In this document: positions 9,304 to 18,400 of the stretch, in pieces
Numbering within the stretch: the stretch's first letter is position 1
Layout of the letters: each line of letters starts with the position of its first letter
Made by a program: the position numbers and the translations under genes
DNA from: Burkholderia sp. L27(2015)
GTDB taxonomy: Bacteria; Pseudomonadota; Gammaproteobacteria; Burkholderiales; Burkholderiaceae
Length of the DNA: 64,000 nt
Direction: 5' to 3'
Assembly: GCF_009765705.1 (NCBI RefSeq)
Contig: NZ_LMUX01000016.1
Span: 618,837 to 682,836 of the forward strand
Notes under the pieces: model-generated
What the model saw: the letters and a program-made list of their open reading frames with translations, nothing else
Databases searched by the model: none
Told to the model about the DNA's origin: nothing

Positions 9304-11280
9304 CTAGCCGACGCTGGTTTGCGCCGCCCGCAGCGGCAGCCACAGGATCAACCGCGAGCCGCCGGCGTTCGAGTCCCAATCGATGGTTGCGCCTATGGCT
9401 TCTGCACGGCGCCGCTGATTCTTCAGGCCACGGCCTTCGCCGCCCAAGGCGCGTTCGACCGAAAAACCGCGGCCGTTATCGCTCACCACCACCACCACGC
9501 CGTTCTTGTCCGTCCCGGTCACCACGTGGATCTCGTTGGCGCGGGTGTGCTTGATGATATTGGTAAAGGCTTCCTGCAGGATGCGCAGGATATGCAACGC
9601 GGCCGCGGGGTCGAGCCAATCGAGTGCCGGCACGTCCTCCACTTCCCAACACAGTGTGATGCCCGATCTCTCGAAACGGCTCGCCAGGCGGTAGCGCAGC
9701 TTCGCCAGCAGCAACAGCAAATTTGCCTCCACCGGTTCCATGGAATCAATCGTCAGTTTCAGGTCGTCTATGCATCCCTTGAGGATTTCGGCGATCTCCG
9801 CTTCGTCGAACTGGCCGCGCTCGACCGCCCATAGCGCGCTCATCAGCGACGAGCCCAGGCCGTCGTGCATGTCGCGCATCAAGCGCTGGCGCTCCAGGTT
9901 GATCGCTTGCCGCTGTTCCATTTCACCGAGGCGCCGGTAACTGTCGGCCAGCCAGGTTTCGCGCGCGACCACGCGATACTCAAGGCCGCTGAGCGCCTCG
10001 ACCTGACCTATGGCGCTGGTGTAGCGCCGCAGCATAACGAATACCAGAACGAAGAACAGGCCTACGCCCGCGTAAGGCGTCAAATAATAGCGCTCGAAGT
10101 CGATGCGGTGAGCGGCGATCAGCCAGTCGTACACGCCGAACAGCAGCGAAATCGTGGCCCACAATGCGAGCAGCAAGCCATTGCTCGAGCGGGTAGCGCG
10201 GGCATCCCACAGGCCTACCGCAGCCAGCACGATCACTGCCGCCATCATGGCCAGATAGGCCAGCGGGCGTACCCACAACTCGCCGTGCAAGCCGGCGAAA
10301 AAGGGCAGCGTCAGCGAGGTCGACGCCACCGCCAGTGCGACGAACCCGCGCGTCACCCAGGGGTGCTTGCGTTTGTGCAATTGAACGAACACTAGATGAA
10401 ACGCGAGGATTTGCCATGCCAGCGCGTTCAGCGATATCCACCCCAACCACTGGTCCGATACGCTCAAGCGTTCCAGCCCCGGATAAAAATGCCAGCGACG
10501 CACCGCATTGAGCACGGCGATCGCAAAAAACAGGAAGTACAAAGGCTCGCGTCGGCGCAATATCCACACCGCAAACGAAAAGAAACCGACCGCCAGAAAC
10601 GCCGCGCTGCTCAGGTAGGGGAGCTCGTGCTCGATTGACTCGCGAGCCGAGTATTGCGAGGCCAATACGGTGCTATCGCCCACGTAGAGCGAAGAAAGCG
10701 CGCCGCGGCTTGCGGATTCGCCGTCCATCCGAATCAGGATGACGCTGGGCGGCCGCGCGTCCGTCGTTTGAGTCAGCGGTATCAGTAGCGATTGACGCGG
10801 GAACATGTCCAAGCCGGGGCTGAATGCGCGGTGATACACGAGCCGCGAATCCGCATACACCGCAAGTTCGCCTGCGCCTTGCCAGCGCACGATGTACAGG
10901 CTCTTGGTATCGGCATCGGGATCGGGATGGGCCTGTAGGGCGTCCGTGCGCACGCGGTACCACGTCGTTATTTTGGGCGCGCCCGCGTCCGTGCCGGGCG
11001 GCGCTGCGCGGCGCGGCACCAGTCGCCGCGGGCTCGAGTGCGGCAGGCTCACCCGTGTCCACGGCCCGGATAGCGACGCTTCGTCGACGGATGAACTGGC
11101 CGGCCCCATTGTGTTCGTCATCATTTCAGCCGAAGTCACATGGATGACCTGATTGCCATGCGCCAACTGATTTTGCTGAGCCAGCGCCGGACCTATCGAT
11201 GCGCCCAAGCCTCCTGCTAGAACACAGCCAATCAACAGCCTGATGCTAATCCACCAAAAGTCCCCGATTTCGCGCTTCAT
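9304..11280 (-). CDS. 7TM-DISM sensor histidine kinase (HisKA_3 type)
   Basis: The 658-residue protein has a signal peptide (about 1-35, ending PALAQ), a periplasmic beta-rich domain (about 60-210, DISM extracellular type), seven closely spaced membrane spans (about 215-410), a short coiled coil and a NarL-partner kinase. The phospho-acceptor is His472 in RDMHDGLGSSL; the ATPase has N and G boxes in LQEAFTNIIKH, SDNGRGF and GRGLKNQRRRAEAIG. The gene overlaps the upstream response regulator by 35 bp, so they are a pair. They are divergent from pel, making the kinase a candidate sensor for exopolysaccharide control. The 7TM-DISM family is thought to bind carbohydrates or other small ligands; this ligand is unknown. 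Confidence 0.88.
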   Translation of the reverse strand: MKREIGDFWWISIRLLIGCVLAGGLGASIGPALAQQNQLAHGNQVIHVTSAEMMTNTMGPASSSVDEASLSGPWTRVSLPHSSPRRLVPRRAAPPGTDAGAPKITTWYRVRTDALQAHPDPDADTKSLYIVRWQGAGELAVYADSRLVYHRAFSPGLDMFPRQSLLIPLTQTTDARPPSVILIRMDGESASRGALSSLYVGDSTVLASQYSARESIEHELPYLSSAAFLAVGFFSFAVWILRRREPLYFLFFAIAVLNAVRRWHFYPGLERLSVSDQWLGWISLNALAWQILAFHLVFVQLHKRKHPWVTRGFVALAVASTSLTLPFFAGLHGELWVRPLAYLAMMAAVIVLAAVGLWDARATRSSNGLLLALWATISLLFGVYDWLIAAHRIDFERYYLTPYAGVGLFFVLVFVMLRRYTSAIGQVEALSGLEYRVVARETWLADSYRRLGEMEQRQAINLERQRLMRDMHDGLGSSLMSALWAVERGQFDEAEIAEILKGCIDDLKLTIDSMEPVEANLLLLLAKLRYRLASRFERSGITLCWEVEDVPALDWLDPAAALHILRILQEAFTNIIKHTRANEIHVVTGTDKNGVVVVVSDNGRGFSVERALGGEGRGLKNQRRRAEAIGATIDWDSNAGGSRLILWLPLRAAQTSVG

Positions 11281-12034
11281 AGATGGCTTCAGCTTTGGAG
11301 GTTACTTTGAGCTTGGTATAGATGCGTCGCACGAAGGTCAGTACGGTGTGTCGAGAGACTTGCATCATCTCGGAAATTTCATTGGCCGTAAAACCCTTGG
11401 TGACCAGCTCCAGCACTTCGGTTTCGCGTGCCGACAGCAGCGTGGTCTCGGCAGGCCCGTTGAATCGGGATCTGGGGGGAGGGGGATCCTGGGCACCTGA
11501 TGCAATCGAAGCGGAATTCGACGTGGAATCCGAAGTATTTTGCGGCGCGGGCTGCGTGGCGTAGGTGGACGGCGTCGAGGAATACGCCTGACGAAAATGC
11601 TTGAGGATCTGCCGCGCGATCGATGGGCTGATGGGGCTGCCGCCCTCGCTCACGCTGCGGATATCGTCCAGCATGTTCGTAGGTGTACTGTCTTTTAGTA
11701 AATACCCTGATGCGCCGGCCTCGATGGCTTGGAGCACATGGGTTTCATCGGCAAATATCGTGGTGACCAGCACGCCGCAATCGGGCCATTTGACGGAGGC
11801 GGCGCGGATGATGTCTATTCCCGAGCCATCGGGTAGGCCCAGATCGACCAGCAAAACATCGGCCGCCGGGCGCTCCAGCATCAGCAGCCCCTGAGCTTGC
11901 GTGCTGGCCACTTCCACCAGCTTCATCGTAGCGCTGGCCTGGATCGCCCCGACAACGGCGCTTTTGAAACGAAGATCGTCCTCCACGAGAGCAACTTTAA
12001 TCTGCGGATTGTCTGCATCTCTTAGCATAGGCAT
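11246..12034 (-). CDS. NarL/LuxR family response regulator
   Basis: The 262-residue protein starts with a receiver domain (VALVEDD; phospho-acceptor Asp64 in LLVDLGLPDGSG; conserved Lys in GYLLKDSTP) and ends with a LuxR-type HTH (LSARETEVLELVTKGFTAN, then VSRHTVLTFVRRIYTKL). The linker of about 60 residues is long for the family and rich in Ser/Thr/Pro. The frame is open to a GTG at 12100, giving 284 residues, but the receiver domain begins directly after the ATG at 12034; neither has a strong ribosome binding site. It is the first gene of the regulator-kinase pair and lies about 600 bp from pelA on the opposite strand. Control of pel is inference from position. Confidence 0.88.
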   Translation of the reverse strand: MPMLRDADNPQIKVALVEDDLRFKSAVVGAIQASATMKLVEVASTQAQGLLMLERPAADVLLVDLGLPDGSGIDIIRAASVKWPDCGVLVTTIFADETHVLQAIEAGASGYLLKDSTPTNMLDDIRSVSEGGSPISPSIARQILKHFRQAYSSTPSTYATQPAPQNTSDSTSNSASIASGAQDPPPPRSRFNGPAETTLLSARETEVLELVTKGFTANEISEMMQVSRHTVLTFVRRIYTKLKVTSKAEAIYEARNRGLLVD

Positions 12035-12100
12035 AGGATTGTGCGTGCAGCGAGCGCCTTGTCGCGCCTGGGTTTTGTTGGGAGCCGCGGCATTATGCAC

Positions 12101-12640
12101 TCGCTGGCCGAGACATTTTGTACCTATTTCTAGCGACAGACGAATCTAAATTTTACCGTCAGCATGTTGAGCGTGATTAATGTCGGCAGCGTGAAGGTGC
12201 TTCATTAGCGCTTCGCTGCGCGTTTCTTCGGCAAATAACGCACGGCACAGTGCGTACTGCACCGCAGCAGATCAAGCACTCGCGGTATAGGCTCACTTGT
12301 CGGCCGCCACGGCCCTCGCCCAAAAGGCATCTCGATTTTCGATCGAGCCACCGGCTAAGCCGGGTGCATGACGCTGACACGACAGTGTTGGATTTAAATC
12401 ACTAACAGAACATCAACACAAAATAAATACCAATTTGCAAAGAAAAATGTAAAGGTCTGGGTAAGTTACAGAATATTTCAGAACAAAAGGGGAGCTCGTT
12501 CTATAAGTATCAGGGGCGGACGGGCGTAGGTATTTCTTGTATATAGGTACCCACAATAATAAATGCGGGAAAAGACAAGAAAGTTGATTGGACCAAACAC
12601 GGGAACTACAGGCCGCTTTTTTGAGCGGAACCGGGGCGGG
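12101..12640. other. Intergenic region upstream of pelA
   Basis: About 540 bp between divergent genes without a convincing gene. The part from 12380 to 12560 is AT-rich and holds TATAAG (12502-12507) and two copies of TAGGTA (12527-12532 and 12544-12549) spaced 17 bp, but no clear -35/-10 pair. A promoter that needs an activator would look like this; the direct repeat could be a regulator site. Confidence 0.45.
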
Positions 12641-15421
12641 ATGTTGCGCCGGTGCCTGGGAGCTTGCGTCTTTGCGTTGCTAATCGGGCTGCTCACCCTG
12701 TCGGGGTCGCATAGCCGGAATGCCATCGCGGCTGTTCCTGTTCCTATGCCAGCGACGGCCGCGCCGAATATCGCATTTTTCTACGGGCATGACTTGCCGA
12801 TCGGACAATTGCAAGCGTTCGACGTGGTGGTCATCGATCCTACCCAGGCAGAAATGCCGGCCGCCAATCTGGCGCCGCATACGTCCTGGTTTGCTCATTT
12901 GCAGGTGAATGGCCTTGCGAGCTCGGCTGCGGCCGATCCCGCCGGGTTCGTTAGCCAGGCGGTCGACCCGTTGTGGAACAAAGGGTATCGCGGCTTCCTG
13001 CTTGACGATGGCGCCGATCTGAGTGCCGATGCGGGCAACAGCGCCCAATCCGACGCGTGGCTGGCTGCCGCAGTGCGTGCGATTCATGCCAAATATCCGC
13101 AAGCGCAAGTGATGCTGCGTAATCATTTGGCTTTGGCCGCGCAGATGCCGGGCGATCTGTACGCGCTCGCAGTCGATGCGCTCTATCAAAAATACGACAC
13201 CCACACGACCGCGTTGGACGCCGTGACCGAGGGCGCGCGCGCCGACGTGCTGCAGCGTATCCGGGCGCTGGCGCCGTTGCCGGTGGTGGCTATCGACTAT
13301 TGCGCGCGCACCGATCTGGCCTGCCGTCGCGACACGGCTCACCGCTTGGTGCTGGCCGGCGTCACGCCGTTCGTCACGGACCCGACCTTGACGACTGTCG
13401 GTGTCGGCCGTATCGAATCGATGCCGCGCAAGGTGCTGATGGTGCAGACCCCGACCGAGGGCGAGCCGATCGATCTGACGACCGGTGCGCGCGATATCGC
13501 GACGCCGCTTAACTATATGGGTTACGACGTCGACTATGTCGATGTGAACAAGTCGTTGCCCGAGGGCATCTACAACGATCAATACGCCGGCATCGTGGTC
13601 TCGATCGACAGTACGGTGAACAACGGCGGTGTCTGGCGCCGCTGGTTGCTCGCGCGCATACACGAAGGCATGCGCGTGGCGGTGATCGATCAATTCGGTT
13701 TCGACATCGATCAGGCGACGGCAAAAGCGCTGGATCTGGACATCGTGCCTGGCGACGCACCGCTGAACGCCGTGCCGCAGATTGTCAGCAAATCGCCGAT
13801 GATGGGTTTCGAAATCATGCCGCCGGCCGATATTCGCGATGCGCTGGGCATCCGCGTGGGCGCTTCGAGCAAATCGCTGCTGCGCATGAAGGTGGGCGAC
13901 TACACCTACGATATGGCCGGCATGACGCCTTGGGGTGGTTTCACCTTGAGCCCTTATGGCGTGGCGAGTCTGGTCGCGATCGGGCAGGAGCGCTGGGCGA
14001 TCCAGCCTATCGATTTCCTCAAGCAGGCGCTCGCGCTGCCTGATATGCCGGTGCCCGATGTGACCAGCGAAAACGGGCGTCGCCTGATGTTCGTGCACGT
14101 CGATGGCGACGGGTTTGCTTCGCGTACCGAGTTTCCTGGCCCGGAATACGACGGTGAGGCCTTGTACGACCAGATCTTCAGCAAATTCCCGATTCCCCAG
14201 ACCTTGTCGGTCATTGAAGGCGAAGTGGGGCCGCAGGGCATGTACCCGAAGCTTTCGCCGCGGCTGGAAGAAATCGCGCGCAAGATGTTTGCTTTGCCCA
14301 ACGTCGAGATCGGTACGCACACCTATTCGCATCCGTTCAACATGGAGCAGATCAATGGGGTTACCGGCAAGCGCATCGAAGGCAAGGTCAATCCGGACTG
14401 GGGCGGTGACGACGCGTTTTCGCTCGATATCCCCAACTATAAATTCGATCTGAACCGGGAAATCCAGGGTTCCATCGATTACATCAACAAGCGTTTGGCG
14501 CCTCCGGGCAAGCATGTGGTCGTGCTGCAGTGGCCGGGCGACGCGCAAGCGCCTGCTATCGCGCTGCGCATGGCGAATGCCGCCGGTGTGCTCAGTATCA
14601 ATGGCGGCGACACCACCATTACCAAGACCAACAATAGCTGGACCAATATCGCGCCGTACGGCGTGGCCAAGGGCAAGAACGCGAACGAGTATCAGGTGTA
14701 TGCGGCTGTGATGGACGAGAACGTCTACACGAACGACTGGACCGGGCCGTTCTACGGTTTCTCGCGCGTGCTCGAAACCTTCGCCATGACCGATCAGCCG
14801 ATCCGGTTCAAGGCACTCAATATTTACTATCACTTTTATTCCGGCAGCAAACTCGCGTCGCTGCAAGCACTGCGCGGCGTGTACGAAAGCGTGCTCAAAC
14901 AGAACGTGTTTCCGATCTATACGACCGAGTACATCCGGCGCGTGCTCGATTGGCGCCGCGTGTCGGTGGCGCGCGAAGTCATGCCTGGCGGCACGCGTTG
15001 GCTGGTGCGCTCAGGCGCGAACCTGCGGGAATTGCGCTGGCCGGCCAATCAGGGCGTGCCCGATCTGAGCACGTCCAGCGGTGTCACCGGTTATCTGCCC
15101 GGTCCCGGTGGACTGTACATACATATGGCCGACGATCAGGCGAGCTTCTCGATCACGTCGCAGCCTAGCGCGAAAGTACCGTACATCGCCGAAGCCGCCG
15201 GATTCGTGCGTCACTTCCAACGCGACGGCCGCAGCATGCAATTCGACTTCGGCGGTTATTACAAGCCGTTCGTACGGTTCGCCGACGCCGGAAGTTGTCG
15301 CGTGCAGGTCGACGGGAAAGCCAGGACGGGAGCCGCCCAAGCAGGGACGTTGCGCATCGACGTAGCAGGCGAGGCCGCACAACAGGTTACTTATCATTCG
15401 ATCAAGGTGGACTGTGAATAA
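12641..15421 (+). CDS. pelA: PelA: periplasmic Pel deacetylase with degenerate hydrolase domain
   Basis: The 926-residue product starts at ATG 12641, giving a clear signal peptide (LLRRC-like start, hydrophobic core, NAIAA cleavage); an in-frame ATG at 12563 would only add a polar leader. Domains: a PelA-type glycoside hydrolase barrel (about 35-250), a middle domain (about 255-470), a CE4-like deacetylase (about 475-720) and a C-terminal beta region. The deacetylase keeps its metal site: HVDGDGF with Asp488/Asp490 and HTYSHPF with His560/His564. The hydrolase domain lacks expected catalytic acids: the E-S-L segment reads VDALY with Asp179, and the SVGE segment reads QVNG. PelA partially deacetylates the GalNAc-containing Pel polymer in the periplasm. 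The stop overlaps the GTG of pelB. Confidence 0.93.
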   Translation: MLRRCLGACVFALLIGLLTLSGSHSRNAIAAVPVPMPATAAPNIAFFYGHDLPIGQLQAFDVVVIDPTQAEMPAANLAPHTSWFAHLQVNGLASSAAADPAGFVSQAVDPLWNKGYRGFLLDDGADLSADAGNSAQSDAWLAAAVRAIHAKYPQAQVMLRNHLALAAQMPGDLYALAVDALYQKYDTHTTALDAVTEGARADVLQRIRALAPLPVVAIDYCARTDLACRRDTAHRLVLAGVTPFVTDPTLTTVGVGRIESMPRKVLMVQTPTEGEPIDLTTGARDIATPLNYMGYDVDYVDVNKSLPEGIYNDQYAGIVVSIDSTVNNGGVWRRWLLARIHEGMRVAVIDQFGFDIDQATAKALDLDIVPGDAPLNAVPQIVSKSPMMGFEIMPPADIRDALGIRVGASSKSLLRMKVGDYTYDMAGMTPWGGFTLSPYGVASLVAIGQERWAIQPIDFLKQALALPDMPVPDVTSENGRRLMFVHVDGDGFASRTEFPGPEYDGEALYDQIFSKFPIPQTLSVIEGEVGPQGMYPKLSPRLEEIARKMFALPNVEIGTHTYSHPFNMEQINGVTGKRIEGKVNPDWGGDDAFSLDIPNYKFDLNREIQGSIDYINKRLAPPGKHVVVLQWPGDAQAPAIALRMANAAGVLSINGGDTTITKTNNSWTNIAPYGVAKGKNANEYQVYAAVMDENVYTNDWTGPFYGFSRVLETFAMTDQPIRFKALNIYYHFYSGSKLASLQALRGVYESVLKQNVFPIYTTEYIRRVLDWRRVSVAREVMPGGTRWLVRSGANLRELRWPANQGVPDLSTSSGVTGYLPGPGGLYIHMADDQASFSITSQPSAKVPYIAEAAGFVRHFQRDGRSMQFDFGGYYKPFVRFADAGSCRVQVDGKARTGAAQAGTLRIDVAGEAAQQVTYHSIKVDCE

Positions 15422-18400
15422 CGACCGAGTGCGTATCAGTCCCATATGGTTGACCGGCGCCATCGGCGTCGGCATTGCACTGGCGCTCGCGGCCGCTTAT
15501 CCGCGCGACAGCGTGCAGGCACGTCACCTTGCGTCCTTGCCGCCGAGCGAACTCTCGGTGGCGTATCTGGAGGCCTGGCTGCGCGTAAGCCCCAATTCCC
15601 CGGAATACCTGGGCTTGCTCGGCACTCAGTATCTGGGCCTGGGTAAGTGGGACGCAGCGGAACGTGTGGCTCAGCGACTCGAGGTGATGGGCGACGACGA
15701 GACGCATCGCCGCGGCGTGCTGCTCGAGTTGGCGGCGTCTGAACAACAAGCTTACGAAGTCAAGATCGACGATCCACGGCGGCCCGAACTGATGGTCCGC
15801 TACATCGGCTTGCTGGCGAGGACCACGCATGACAAGTGGGACGTGCCCATCATGCGCGCGTTGGCACAAAAATCGGAAGCGGCGGGCGCCACCGCGGTGA
15901 TGCTGTTCTATTACCGCCAGTTAGCTTCAGCCGATACCGAGAATGCTTCGGCATGGCAGGAAAAATTGGGTGCCGCGGCCTTCGCCCAGCAATCTTACGT
16001 CGATGCGGCCAATGCGTATTTCGCGGCGCAGGATGCGGCCCAGACGGTGGACGACAAGCGTCGCTATTTCATCACGGCCCTCAAGGTGCTCGAATCGGGT
16101 AATGAGGTGGGGCTCGCTTGCGACGAGGGGGTCAAGCATGCAGGCTCCCTGGCGCAGGATCAGCAGACCCTGCGCTACTTGCTCGATCTGGCGCGGCAGG
16201 CCGGCCGGACCGACCTGATGGTCAGTTACGCGCGTGCATTGGCAAAACTGTCGAGTATCGATAATGCGGCAGGCCCGCAGTTGGCGGCGTTCGAGCCGGG
16301 CGAGAACCATGGCTTGCAATTGCTGCAGCAAGGGCGGCAGTCGCCGGTCTATCTCGACGGGTTCGCAGGCTTGCAGCGTTTGCGGCAGTTGGGCGGCGCA
16401 CGGTTTTATCGGGTTGCGGCCACGACAGCGACCACCGCAGTGGGGACGACGGCTGGCACCACGGTAGCGGCCACGACCGGGACCACAGCAGGGACCACGA
16501 CGGTGCCCGCCGCGGGGACCACTGCGGCAACCAAAGTAGCCGCCACCACGGCAGGAACCACCGCAGCACCCGCAGGAACTGCAGCAGCAGTAAGCACTGC
16601 GGCACCGGCAGGAACCACCGCAGCAGCAGCCACCGCAGCGCCCGCAGCAACCACAGCGGGAAGCGCTACAGCAAGCACCAACAAAGCAGCGGTCACGGGC
16701 AACGATTACGACCTCGCCTACAAGGCGTTCGTCGAGAGCAATCGCCTTGACGACGCCGAACAACTCGCCCAGCAGGCATTGGCTCGCCACCTCGATCCCT
16801 TGGTGTGGACCCGGCGACTCGCACAGGTGGCCCAGTGGAATAATCATCCGGTGGTCGCGCTGAAGTACTGGAAGGAGTATGCACTAGCGTCGGGTAATGA
16901 CGAAGCCTGGAACAATGTGCTCAAGCTGGCACCGCAGCTCAACGACGACCAGGCCTACCTGGCGGCCTTGATGCATGCCGCGCAGCAGTCGCCCGGTAAC
17001 CTGGGCCTGCAGGATCAAGTGGTCGATACCTACGAGCGCCTGGGTCAGCCGCAGGAAAGCCTGAGCTACCTGAAAAGCCATGCGACGGGCACACTGCGCC
17101 GGCCGCTGCTGGAACGCTATGCGCAAGTGGCCGAGCGCCGCGGCGACGACGATGACGCGTTGCGCACTTACCGTACGCTGCAGGCCGAATTCGGTCCGAG
17201 CTCGCAGTACGCGATGCTGATCGCCACCATCGAGTTCCAGAAAGGGCATATGCAGCGGGCGCTCTTGGCGCTGCGCCAGGTGCGCGACAAGGTCGGCACG
17301 CGCAAGGAAGACGCCCCGTATTGGCAGACTTATGCCGAACTCTCGCGTCTGTCGGAGCAGCAGGACGACACCAACTATGCCTATAAGCACTTGCTGGCAA
17401 CGGGGGAATCGAACGCGGTCGACCTGACCGAGATGACGAATTTCTATGAAGGCTATCCGATCGATGCTGGTCGGGTTGCCGAATTGCAATTTCGCAAGGA
17501 TGGCTCCGAGACCGCTTTGCAATCGGCGATGTACTTCTACACGGTCGCTCGCGCATGGCCGCGCATCGAAAGCCTGCTTGCGGGATTGACGCCTGAGCAG
17601 CGCGCGATGTTCGAGCATTCGAGCACGCTGCTGGCAGACCGCGCCGAATACTATCGTCAGATCGAACGCTGGGATGCTTCGCTCGCCGATTTGCGCATCG
17701 CGGCGCAATTGCCGGGTGCGACGGACGAGACGCGTGTGACCTATTTGTGGGCGCTGGTCGATTTCGGCAACGACGACGAGTTGAACGCCGCGGTGCGCCG
17801 TTGGCAAGATACCGCGAAGAACAACGCGGCCTACTGGGGCGCGTTCGGCGCGGCCGAGCTGCGTCTGGACAATCCCGTCGTCGCGCTGAAGTATCTGCAC
17901 GATCAGGCGGCGCTGTCCGACGACGATCCCTTGTGGATGTTATCGCTGGCCGATGCACTGGAACAGGCCGGTCATCCCGACGAAGCCTGGCGCGTTCGCC
18001 GCTCGGTATGGCGCGATCTGCAGACTGCCGCGGCCGGCAACAAGCCGGGTTCGACGCCGCGTTCGGCACGCCGTTCGACCTCTGCGCAACGACTGACGGT
18101 TGCGACCGGCACGACGCCCGACGCAGCGGCGGAAGCGCGCGCGGCTCGTGTGGCCCTAAGCCAAACGTTCGCCAATGGCGATCGCTCGCGCGATATGCTG
18201 ATTGCGATGCTCGAGGCAGATCGTCGCGACGCCAATAGCCCAGCCGTCGCCCAGTCGTTATTGGGTGGCACGATCGCCGGTTTGCCCGACGATACCAACG
18301 TCATCCCGGTCACCGCTGCAGGCGCAGCAGCAGGTAATGCTGCAAGCGGTTCCGCCGGCAAACCGGGCCAGAAGACGGCGCCGTCCAAAGCCACTGCCGC

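Noticed and set aside
12563-12640. Start of PelA at ATG 12563
   Set aside because: It would add 26 polar residues in front of a good signal peptide and has no ribosome binding site; ATG 12641 fits export better.
12680-14866. Open frame of 728 codons antisense to pelA
   Set aside because: Arg/His-rich translation with no domain, typical of a GC-rich shadow frame; pelA on the other strand is a clear family member.
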